Source: Betaproteobacteria bacterium (GTDB lineage: Bacteria; Pseudomonadota; Gammaproteobacteria; Burkholderiales; Eutrophovitaceae). Taken from it: DNA of 5,666 nucleotides. The notes under the pieces are model-generated. The model did no database searches and was not told where the DNA came from. It was given only the letters and a program-made list of their open reading frames with translations. Location: the NCBI GenBank assembly GCA_009886305.1, contig QXZO01000197.1, forward strand, positions 1 through 5,666, written 5' to 3'. A program made the position numbers and the translations under genes. Shown here in pieces: positions 1 to 5,418 of this stretch (positions are counted from its first letter, which is position 1; every line of letters starts with the position of its first letter).

Positions 1-5
1 CATTC

Positions 6-10
6 GAGGG
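6..10 (+). promoter_or_regulatory. Ribosome binding site of the SURF1 gene
   Basis: GAGGG lies 8 bases before the ATG at 19. It is a good Shine-Dalgarno match at normal spacing and supports that start codon. A TAA at 14-16 could end the preceding gene, which lies outside the window. Confidence 0.6.
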
Positions 11-18
11 ATTTAATT

Positions 19-726
19 ATGAAACATCCTAGTTGGAGTATTACCATTATCACCGTCTTGGGTTTCGGATTAACCTTATCCGCCGCTTATTGGCAGTTTA
101 AGAGGGCTGATTATAAGCGAGAATTAGAGTCCAGATTTATTGTGATGCAAGCTAGAGATACCTTAAATTTAAACAGAGATTTCGACCCTTCTATGGAATT
201 AGAGTTCCAGAAAGTAGAAGCGCATGGCACACTAGACTCATCACACAGAATGATACTAGATAACCGTATTCTAAGAGGACAGGCTGGCTACGAAGTATTG
301 GTACCATTGTCGATGACTAATTCTGATGCTGTTGTTCTCGTAAATCTTGGGTGGATCCCTCGCGGGAGAAACTTGGGCCAGTTGCCAGACTTGGATATCC
401 CTCGAAGCACTGTTTTAGTAACGGGAACTGCAGTTAGGCCCGGTTTGGGTGCGTTGGAGTTGTCTGACGTAACCATAGAGGGAGACGTTTGGCAGAACCT
501 TGATCTAGCTCGATATCGCGCGATCCATTCCATTGGAGTGATTGACTATGTTATCCAGAGTGATTCGATAGATGGCATTGAGAGCAAATTCGAGCGACTT
601 TGGTCCAAGCCTAGCTTTGGAATAGATACGCACTTGTCATATGCGGGCCAATGGATACTTTTTGGTTTTCTGATTTTATTCTTATACATATACTATGGTT
701 TTATCAAACAAAAAGACGATGCTTAA
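19..726 (+). CDS. SURF1-family cytochrome c oxidase assembly protein
   Basis: SURF1/Shy1 proteins are inner-membrane factors that help build the aa3-type cytochrome c oxidase; in Paracoccus they bind heme a and are thought to aid its insertion into subunit I. The 235-residue product has the family layout: a short cytoplasmic N-terminus, a first membrane helix at about residues 7-24 followed by the WQxxR...K motif (W25, Q26, R29, K33), a large periplasmic domain, and a second helix at about 209-228 preceded by H205, Y208 and Q211-W212. The periplasmic domain contains the typical DNR...GxxGYxVLVPL stretch and a VNLGWIPRGR segment, where family members more often read VNRGW. The start is supported by GAGGG at 6-10. 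It is followed immediately by an SCO-like gene, then cyoE and sco, so it is very likely part of a cox operon whose structural genes lie upstream of the window. Family assignment is firm; the exact function is inferred. Confidence 0.93.
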   Translation: MKHPSWSITIITVLGFGLTLSAAYWQFKRADYKRELESRFIVMQARDTLNLNRDFDPSMELEFQKVEAHGTLDSSHRMILDNRILRGQAGYEVLVPLSMTNSDAVVLVNLGWIPRGRNLGQLPDLDIPRSTVLVTGTAVRPGLGALELSDVTIEGDVWQNLDLARYRAIHSIGVIDYVIQSDSIDGIESKFERLWSKPSFGIDTHLSYAGQWILFGFLILFLYIYYGFIKQKDDA

Positions 727-1294
727 AAAAAATAATTCTTGGACTCCCTGGATCGTTCTCACGATATGCGTGATGCCGGTTATTGCCTCAACTGCGCTTT
801 ATCACTTTTGGGAACCTGATGGGTTTGTGAATAATGGCGAGTTGATTGAACCAGTCCCACTTTCTGATTTGGAGATTCCGTCCATCGAAAATGATGTATT
901 TTTATTTTCGGATTTAAATGGTTTATGGTCCTTTGTTTCTATTGATTCGTCCGAATGTGCCGATGCGTGTATTAAGAAGCTATACCTTATGCGTCAAATT
1001 CGACTCACTCAAGGCGCTGAAAAGGATAGATTGGAACGGATTCATTTTAGTGTCGGCAGTAGGCTTCAGAGCACCTTAACCGATGAATATGACGGAACTA
1101 GATTTATTACTGTTTCTGATGCCCGCGCACTCAATGCATTTGGCGACCTATCTGAGGCTGAGGACTACATTTATTTAGTTGATCAGATTGGTAATTTAAT
1201 GATGCGTTTTCCTTTGACTATCGATCCATCTCTAATGAAAAAAGATGTTAAGAAGCTATTAAAGATCTCTAAAGCATGGAAAAAAATTAATTAG
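719..1294 (+). CDS. Membrane-anchored SCO-like thioredoxin-fold protein of the cox cluster, function unknown
   Basis: This is the uncharacterised protein that commonly sits between SURF1 and heme A synthase in gammaproteobacterial cox clusters. With the ATG at 719 it has 191 residues. An in-frame ATG at 695 would add 8 residues and overlap SURF1 by 32 bases. I prefer 719 because its N-terminus (MLKKNNSW before the hydrophobic segment) is a simple membrane anchor start and it overlaps the SURF1 stop closely; neither start has a strong ribosome binding site. One membrane helix spans about residues 11-28, then comes a periplasmic domain. LWSFVSIDSSECADAC places a CxxxC pair (Cys80, Cys84) where SCO proteins have CxxxCP. 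The C-terminal YLVDQIG...FPL...KKDVKKLL segment aligns with YVFDKNG...VPY...TKDIRLLI of the SCO protein encoded at 2260-2874. The SCO copper-binding His is not conserved; the aligned position is Ala. A thiol redox or assembly role is plausible but unproven. Confidence 0.8.
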   Translation: MLKKNNSWTPWIVLTICVMPVIASTALYHFWEPDGFVNNGELIEPVPLSDLEIPSIENDVFLFSDLNGLWSFVSIDSSECADACIKKLYLMRQIRLTQGAEKDRLERIHFSVGSRLQSTLTDEYDGTRFITVSDARALNAFGDLSEAEDYIYLVDQIGNLMMRFPLTIDPSLMKKDVKKLLKISKAWKKIN

Positions 1295-1364
1295 TGATAA
1301 CCTGCCTTAGAGTCGGCTAAATGTTAAACTTAAATTTTTAATTGAGTTCATCTCACCTCCTATC
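1295..1364. other. Short intergenic gap where heme A synthase (ctaA/COX15) is normally found
   Basis: In related gammaproteobacterial cox clusters the usual order is SURF1, SCO-like protein, COX15/CtaA, CyoE, SCO. Here only 70 AT-rich bases separate the SCO-like gene from cyoE. I see no COX15 remnant in any frame, no clear promoter and no terminator hairpin. The gap contains the sequence TCACCTCCT (1353-1361), which equals the anti-Shine-Dalgarno tail of 16S rRNA rather than a ribosome binding site, and one copy of an 11-bp direct repeat. That ctaA is missing from this position is seen directly; whether it was deleted or moved elsewhere in the genome is unknown. Confidence 0.6.
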
Positions 1365-1375
1365 TTGAGTTCATC
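1342..1375. repeat. 11-bp direct repeat flanking and covering the cyoE start
   Basis: TTGAGTTCATC occurs at 1342-1352 and again at 1365-1375, with 12 bases between the copies (period 23). The second copy begins with the TTG start codon of cyoE. The first copy is out of frame with cyoE and opens an 8-codon reading frame ending in the TGA at 1366-1368, overlapping the cyoE start. Such a short repeat may be a slippage or deletion scar or chance. Confidence 0.55.
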
Positions 1376-2252
1376 AACCGCATCTTTGTATACCCGTTTT
1401 GAAGATTATGTAAAGCTTACAAAACCTAGGGTGGTAATGTTGATCGTCTTTACGGCGTTTATTGGAATGCTGTTGGCTCAGCCATCCCTCGCGCCAGCGG
1501 AGGTTTTGATATACGGGTCGATCGGTATTTGGTTAGTAGCGGGTGCGGCAGCAGCCGTTAATTGCTTAATTGAGCAAAAGATAGATGCGGTAATGGCACG
1601 TACCCGAGGAAGACCATTGCCTACCGGAGCAGTTAGCGTTACTGAAACTGTCTCGGTGTCAATACTGGTCGGTGGTCTGGGTTTATTCTTGCTTTATGCG
1701 TTCATCAATCCTCTGACGATGTGGTTGACTCTTGGTACGTTCGTAGGATATGCCGTTATTTACACGATGGTACTAAAACCATTGACTCCGCAAAATATCG
1801 TGATTGGGGGAGCATCGGGTGCAATGCCGCCTATTCTCGGTTGGGCTGCAGTTACCGGCGAGGTCACTCATGAATCGCTATTATTATTTTTGATTATCTT
1901 TGCATGGACTCCACCACACTTTTGGGCTCTGGCCCTTTATCGTCGTGAGGAATATGCCAAGGCCGAGGTCCCTATGTTGCCAGTGACGCATGGTGTTGCG
2001 TTTACTCGGTTACATGTTTTCTTGTACACGATCATTTTATTGGTGGTCTCATTGCTTCCATTTGTGGTCGGCATGAGCGACTGGTTATACGGCATTTCGG
2101 CGCTTGTGCTTGGATTAGTTTTTCTTTTCTATTCCTACCGCATTTGGCAGTCCTATACAGATGAAATTGCAAAGGCTACGTTTAGATATTCAATTTTATA
2201 TTTATCGCTTATTTTTCTAGCGCTCTTGTTTGACCATTATCTGATTCTTTAG
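1365..2252 (+). CDS. cyoE: Protoheme IX farnesyltransferase (heme O synthase)
   Basis: CyoE/CtaB transfers a farnesyl group to the vinyl side chain of heme b, making heme O, the precursor of heme A; it is an integral inner-membrane enzyme of the UbiA prenyltransferase superfamily. The 295-residue product shows the first prenyl-diphosphate/Mg motif as N66-x3-E70-x3-D74 followed by R79-T80 and R83-P84, and the second polar loop WTPPHFWALALYRREEYAKAEVPMLPV at about 181-207. About nine hydrophobic helices are visible (near 22-39, 47-65, 95-113, 117-136, 144-163, 170-191, 214-234, 238-257 and 275-294). Glu replaces the commoner Asp at position 70, which I believe also occurs in other CyoE proteins. 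The start is TTG: no in-frame ATG, GTG or other TTG exists between it and the upstream stop at 1308, and the length fits the family (ATT at 1341 is the only exotic alternative). No Shine-Dalgarno sequence precedes it, so translation may be weak. The symbol ctaB is equally usual in cox operons. Confidence 0.95.
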   Translation: MSSSTASLYTRFEDYVKLTKPRVVMLIVFTAFIGMLLAQPSLAPAEVLIYGSIGIWLVAGAAAAVNCLIEQKIDAVMARTRGRPLPTGAVSVTETVSVSILVGGLGLFLLYAFINPLTMWLTLGTFVGYAVIYTMVLKPLTPQNIVIGGASGAMPPILGWAAVTGEVTHESLLLFLIIFAWTPPHFWALALYRREEYAKAEVPMLPVTHGVAFTRLHVFLYTIILLVVSLLPFVVGMSDWLYGISALVLGLVFLFYSYRIWQSYTDEIAKATFRYSILYLSLIFLALLFDHYLIL

Positions 2253-2259
2253 CTTTTTT

Positions 2260-2874
2260 ATGTCTTTCTCCAACCGAAATACTTTAAAGTTCGCGCTCCT
2301 CGTGTTGTTACTTACTCTTTTTCTTGGTTGCGATAACGCTGTTAAGAATCAGATGCGATTTACTAATACTGACATTACAGGCGCTGATTTTGCTCGTGAC
2401 TTTGAGTTAACCAGCCACGATGGTAAGCGAGTGAATTTGAGCCACTTTGAGGGCAAGGTTGTTATTTTATTTTTTGGTTTTATGCATTGTCCTGATATTT
2501 GTCCGACTACTTTAACGGAGCTTAATGGGCTGATGAATACATTGGGTACTGACGCACAAAGCGTTCAGGTGCTCTTTGTGACCGTCGACCCGGAGCGAGA
2601 CAAGATGGAAAACCTTGCCTCATACATGGAGGTGTTTAACCCGGATTTTTTGGGGCTATGGGGTACATCGGATGAGATTGAAACGGTTACAAAGGAATTT
2701 AAGGTTATTTACCAAAAGGTGGCAGGGTCTACCCCAGACAGGTATTCAGTCGATCACTCAGCAGGCACGTATGTATTCGATAAAAACGGTAAAGTGCGTC
2801 TTTTCGTTCCATACGGGGCTGACACTGAGAGTCTTACAAAAGATATACGTTTGCTGATAGACGCGAACACATAA
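2260..2874 (+). CDS. SCO1/SenC-family copper chaperone, predicted inner-membrane lipoprotein
   Basis: SCO proteins deliver copper to the CuA centre of cytochrome c oxidase subunit II, or act as thiol reductants for it, on the periplasmic face of the inner membrane. The 204-residue product has the thioredoxin-like SCO fold with both copper-binding elements: C77-P-D-I-C81-P and H166 in the VDHSAGTYVFD segment. FVTVDPERD at about 106-114 is the other family hallmark. The N-terminus (positive residues, hydrophobic stretch 9-22, then LFLGC24) looks like a lipoprotein signal peptide. The lipobox is imperfect (Phe at -3, Leu at -2). Asp25 at +2 is the classical inner-membrane retention signal in enterobacteria, which would suit its target. 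The ATG lies only 7 bases after the cyoE stop and has no evident ribosome binding site, suggesting translational coupling. It is the last gene of the plus-strand cluster. Confidence 0.93.
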   Translation: MSFSNRNTLKFALLVLLLTLFLGCDNAVKNQMRFTNTDITGADFARDFELTSHDGKRVNLSHFEGKVVILFFGFMHCPDICPTTLTELNGLMNTLGTDAQSVQVLFVTVDPERDKMENLASYMEVFNPDFLGLWGTSDEIETVTKEFKVIYQKVAGSTPDRYSVDHSAGTYVFDKNGKVRLFVPYGADTESLTKDIRLLIDANT

Positions 2875-2908
2875 TCTGAAAGATATAAATCAATCTGTTG
2901 ACCTAGAT
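2875..2908. other. Convergent gap between sco and rpoH without a clear terminator
   Basis: Only 34 bases separate two convergent stop codons. The best hairpin is a 5-bp AT-rich stem (AATCT at 2892-2896 with AGATT at 2905-2909, 8-base loop) that lacks GC pairs and a following T-run on either strand. I therefore do not call an intrinsic terminator. Confidence 0.4.
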
Positions 2909-3763
2909 TTACTTCTCTTGCGTCATTGCGACTTTCATTTTCTTCATTGCCTGTGCTTCAATTTGACGTACTCGTTCAGCTGATACCCCATACTTAGCAG
3001 CTAATTCGTGTAACGTTGATTGGTCATCACCATTAAGCCATCGAGCTTCAATAATTGCCCTGCTTCTGCCATCAAGATTTGAAAGAGCGGAGGCAAGTCC
3101 TTCTTTCTGCACCGCACCTGTTTGTTTTTGCTCTAAAACTTCAGATGGCTCTAAACTTGCGCTTTGTAGGTACGACGCTGGCGAGTAATCATCTTCCTCG
3201 TTATTCGACAGTGGATCTAGGGCTAAGTCTGAGCCCGAAAGGCGTGTCTCCATTTCAGTGACGTCACTGGTTTTAACGTTAAGTTCTTCAGATATACGAG
3301 CGATCTCCTTGTTGCTAAGAGAGTCTAGGTTCGCTTTCATACTTCTTAAATTGAAGAAAAGCTTTCTTTGAGCTTTAGTTGTCGCAACCTTAACGATGCG
3401 CCAATTCTTAAGGACATATTCATGCATTTCGGCTTTTATCCAATGAACTGCGAATGAAACGAGCCGAGCACCATTTTCGTAGTCGTATCTTTTGACGGCT
3501 TTCATGAGCCCTACATTGCCTTCTTGGATTAAATCTCCAAATGGCAGTCCATATCCATTAAATCTACGCGCAATTGAGACTACTAAACGCAAATGCGACA
3601 TAATTAGCACCCTAGCAGCCTCAAGGTCTTCCTCTTCTTTCAGCTTTTTGGCCAGACGAGATTCTTCCTCCGCCGTCAACAAGGGGATGCGGTTAACCGC
3701 CTGGATATATAGATCCAGGCTTGCTATTGGTGGTAATGATAATGATGTAAGCGCGTTTGTCAT
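2909..3763 (-). CDS. rpoH: RNA polymerase heat-shock sigma factor RpoH (sigma-32)
   Basis: RpoH directs core RNA polymerase to heat-shock promoters such as those of groESL, dnaKJ, clpB and lon, and is itself tuned by chaperone-dependent degradation. The 284-residue product matches sigma-32 in length and domains: region 1.2 at the N-terminus (about 15-50), region 2 with DLIQEGNVGLMKAVKRYD at 77-94 and the SFAVHWIKAEMHEYV recognition segment at about 103-117, the RpoH box QRKLFFNLR at 132-140 that separates sigma-32 from sigma-70, and region 4 with a helix-turn-helix at about 250-270 (TLHELAAKYGVSAERVRQIE). The ATG is preceded by GGAG at ideal spacing. It follows ftsX on the same strand after 87 bases. 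That gap holds a CIRCE-like operator and promoter-like elements, so it is probably transcribed from its own stress-controlled promoter, with possible readthrough from ftsYEX. Confidence 0.97.
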   Translation of the reverse strand: MTNALTSLSLPPIASLDLYIQAVNRIPLLTAEEESRLAKKLKEEEDLEAARVLIMSHLRLVVSIARRFNGYGLPFGDLIQEGNVGLMKAVKRYDYENGARLVSFAVHWIKAEMHEYVLKNWRIVKVATTKAQRKLFFNLRSMKANLDSLSNKEIARISEELNVKTSDVTEMETRLSGSDLALDPLSNNEEDDYSPASYLQSASLEPSEVLEQKQTGAVQKEGLASALSNLDGRSRAIIEARWLNGDDQSTLHELAAKYGVSAERVRQIEAQAMKKMKVAMTQEK

Positions 3764-3770
3764 ATCTTCT

Positions 3771-3774
3771 CTCC
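3771..3774 (-). promoter_or_regulatory. Ribosome binding site of rpoH
   Basis: On the minus strand GGAG is followed by 7 bases and then the rpoH ATG at 3763. It is the best Shine-Dalgarno sequence preceding any gene on this strand and settles the start. Confidence 0.75.
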
Positions 3775-3783
3775 GTAAACACT

Positions 3784-3813
3784 ATTTTAGCACTCTCGTC
3801 AGTTGAGTGCCAG
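3784..3813 (-). promoter_or_regulatory. Candidate sigma-70-type promoter of rpoH overlapping the CIRCE element
   Basis: Read on the minus strand, CTGGCA (3813-3808; 4 of 6 to TTGACA) is followed after 18 bases by TAAAAT (3789-3784; 5 of 6 to TATAAT). Transcription would start near 3776-3778, giving a leader of about 13-15 bases that just includes the ribosome binding site. Both hexamers overlap the CIRCE-like operator, so a bound repressor would block the promoter. This is a motif match only. Confidence 0.4.
3787..3813. promoter_or_regulatory. CIRCE-like inverted repeat, predicted HrcA operator upstream of rpoH
   Basis: The plus strand reads TTAGCACTC (3787-3795), exactly 9 bases, then GAGTGCCAG (3805-3813). 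The CIRCE consensus is TTAGCACTC-N9-GAGTGCTAA, so the left arm matches 9 of 9, the right arm 7 of 9, and the spacer length is exact. CIRCE is bound by HrcA, a heat-shock repressor whose folding depends on GroEL, and it normally precedes groESL or dnaK operons. Here it begins 23 bases before the rpoH start codon and overlaps the likely promoter. No T-run follows on the minus strand, so it is not an ftsX terminator. The chance of this match arising randomly at a heat-shock regulator gene is very low; HrcA binding itself is inferred. Confidence 0.82.
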
Positions 3814-3828
3814 ACGTCATGAAAGTTC
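3802..3828 (-). promoter_or_regulatory. Candidate sigma-E-type (RpoE) promoter upstream of rpoH
   Basis: On the minus strand GAACTT (3828-3823) is followed by 16 bases and TCAAC (3806-3802). This resembles the extracytoplasmic stress promoter pattern GGAACTT-N16-TCTAA/TCAAA. In E. coli one rpoH promoter is read by sigma-E, so the context is reasonable. The -10 part is imperfect and the expected start would fall inside the CIRCE-like element. Short degenerate motifs of this type also occur by chance. Confidence 0.3.
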
Positions 3829-3850
3829 TGCGTGGCGGCTTAAGATATTG

Positions 3851-4744
3851 TTAATAATCAATTTTTTTGAGGTGGTTATTTGATGAAAGCCAAGCACCTA
3901 AGAGGCTAAGGCTTACGCTAAAAATCAGGGGAGAACTTAGGGTGACGACGTCGGGGTCGCGGATATAAAATCCTAGTGGTTCAAGCATCGGCTGAATCGC
4001 ACTAAGTCCGAATTTTATACCTAAGAAAATAATTAAAACGGCACATAAGCCACCGAGCAATCCTTGTATGAACCCATAGTAGAGAAAAGGACGCCGTATA
4101 AAACGTCCAGTTGCTCCTACAAGTCTCGCGACTTCGATTTCGTCCTTACGGATTGTAATTTGCAGTTGTATGGTCGTGAAAATGCTAGCTACAAACCCGA
4201 GTCCTATGAGAAGTACAATCAATATAACGAGAATTTTCGATACATCGACAAAGGACTCCAGTTTTAAGGCCCATTTGGCATCGAAACGCACTTCCTCCAC
4301 AAAAGTCCAACTTTCTATAGTCTGAGCTATGCCGATCAATATACTAGCGTCATTTTTTTTTGGCGTAAGTACAAATAGATGAGGAATTGGATTTGTATCT
4401 AGATTTTTGACCAACTCGCTAAATTCTAAGTTTTTTGATAACTCTTTAAGCCCCTTGTCTTGATCAATAAAGGTAATCTCACCGTCGAATAGTTCGGTGA
4501 GCTGTTTTTCAGCGATTTTTATTGTTTCATTTGAGGAATCGGCTGCTAAAAATACATTCAGTTGACTGGTGTTATTTAATTTCCTGGCAAATTGATCCGC
4601 GCCATCTAGTAACATGTAACATCCCATAGGGATCGACAACGCAATACCCATCCCTAGTATGTGTAATGTCGAAGTTACGGGATGTTTGAGAAGCCTAAAA
4701 ATACTGTCGTTAAAAGCACTAAACCTTAAATAAAACCAATTCAT
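3851..4744 (-). CDS. ftsX: Cell-division protein FtsX (ABC transporter-like permease)
   Basis: FtsX is the membrane partner of FtsE. The complex uses ATP hydrolysis to act on the divisome and, through its periplasmic loop, to activate peptidoglycan amidase regulators such as EnvC. The 297-residue product has the FtsX layout: first membrane helix at about 26-47, a periplasmic domain of roughly 120 residues (about 48-168), then helices near 169-192, 223-246 and 268-289. The cytoplasmic loop RKDEIEVARLVGATGRFIRRPFL, at about 199-221, carries the conserved family motif. Only about 25 residues precede the first helix, shorter than in E. coli FtsX (352 residues in total); an in-frame stop 24 bases upstream with no start codon between rules out a longer form. 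The ATG overlaps the ftsE stop by four bases (ATGA), and AAGGAG lies at 4755-4760 on the minus strand, so the two are translationally coupled. Confidence 0.95.
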   Translation of the reverse strand: MNWFYLRFSAFNDSIFRLLKHPVTSTLHILGMGIALSIPMGCYMLLDGADQFARKLNNTSQLNVFLAADSSNETIKIAEKQLTELFDGEITFIDQDKGLKELSKNLEFSELVKNLDTNPIPHLFVLTPKKNDASILIGIAQTIESWTFVEEVRFDAKWALKLESFVDVSKILVILIVLLIGLGFVASIFTTIQLQITIRKDEIEVARLVGATGRFIRRPFLYYGFIQGLLGGLCAVLIIFLGIKFGLSAIQPMLEPLGFYIRDPDVVTLSSPLIFSVSLSLLGAWLSSNNHLKKIDY

Positions 4745-5394
4745 GCTAAGAGTTCTCCTTGCTTGAGCTCAATGACCCTTGCACCCAACCCTTGGATCAT
4801 AGCCGGATCATGCGTGGCAATCACTACAGTCACACCTACGCGGTTAAAGGCACGGAACATCGCCACAATGTCAGCGGCATAACCTGGATCTAGATTCCCT
4901 GTTGGTTCATCGGCAAGCAAGATCGCTGGTTTGTTCACAACCGCACGTGCTATACATAAACGTTGCTGCTCTCCGCCAGATAGGGTCAGAGGGTTAAGAC
5001 TCTCCTTTTCGAGCAATCCGACCTTATCTAGCGCGGCTCTGACCCTCGTCGTTATTTCTGATTTCGAGAAGCCAGAAATCAATAGTGGGAGCGCTACATT
5101 GTGAAAAACGTTACGGTCAATCAGAAGTTTATGATCTTGAAAAACGAATCCGAAGTTACGTCTGAGGTAAGGTAATGCTGAACGATTTAATGATGATAGT
5201 TTGGTGCCGTTAATAGCCACTGAACCGCTCGTGGATTTTTCAATCCCACCCATCAGCTTCATTAACGTTGACTTCCCAGCCCCTGAATGACCTGTGAGGA
5301 AAACCATTTCTCCCTCCCGGATGGAAATCGATACATTTTTGAGAGCTTGGTGGCCCCCGGGGTATCGCTTAGAAAGGTTTTCAGTTTGTATCAT
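4741..5394 (-). CDS. ftsE: Cell-division ATP-binding protein FtsE
   Basis: FtsE is the cytoplasmic ATPase of the FtsEX complex, which couples ATP hydrolysis to septal peptidoglycan remodelling and divisome function. The 217-residue protein is a complete ABC ATPase: Walker A GHSGAGKST at 35-43, Q-loop Q86 in FVFQDHKLL, signature LSGGEQQR at 138-145, Walker B ILLADEP at 158-164 with catalytic E163, D-loop around 166-169, and switch H195. The YPGG segment near residue 11 and the DRNVFHNVALPL stretch after the Q-loop are typical of FtsE and separate it from LolD/MacB-type ATPases; the ftsX neighbour confirms it. The start lies 24 bases after the ftsY stop with only a weak A-rich ribosome binding site. 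Confidence 0.96.
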   Translation of the reverse strand: MIQTENLSKRYPGGHQALKNVSISIREGEMVFLTGHSGAGKSTLMKLMGGIEKSTSGSVAINGTKLSSLNRSALPYLRRNFGFVFQDHKLLIDRNVFHNVALPLLISGFSKSEITTRVRAALDKVGLLEKESLNPLTLSGGEQQRLCIARAVVNKPAILLADEPTGNLDPGYAADIVAMFRAFNRVGVTVVIATHDPAMIQGLGARVIELKQGELLA

Positions 5395-5418
5395 ATGTTT
5401 TTTCGCTGATATTGTTAC

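Noticed and set aside
1..16. Possible last codons of an upstream gene (reading IRGI then TAA at 14-16).
   Set aside because: A small DUF2909-type or coxC gene often precedes SURF1, but four residues are far too few to identify it or even show that it is coding.
288..533. Minus-strand open frame of 81 codons inside the SURF1 gene.
   Set aside because: It lies wholly antisense to a well-recognised gene, and its product resembles no family I know.
2615..2857. Plus-strand open frame of 80 codons overlapping sco.
   Set aside because: It is an alternate frame of the sco gene, whose own product carries all family motifs.
2892..2909. Hairpin AATCT/AGATT as a terminator between sco and rpoH.
   Set aside because: The stem is 5 bp and nearly all AT, with no adjacent T-tract; too weak to call.
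3492..3806. Plus-strand open frame of 104 codons antisense to the start of rpoH and running into the CIRCE region.
   Set aside because: It is antisense to conserved rpoH codons, its translation resembles no known family, and the inverted repeat is better explained as an operator.
3787..3813. Reading the inverted repeat as the ftsX terminator.
   Set aside because: No T-run follows the stem on the minus strand, the loop is exactly 9 bases, and the arms match CIRCE at 16 of 18 positions.
3796..3813. TGGCAC within the rpoH upstream region as a sigma-54 promoter.
   Set aside because: The -24-like TGGCAC is followed after five bases by TGACG, lacking the required GC of the -12 element (TTGCA/T).
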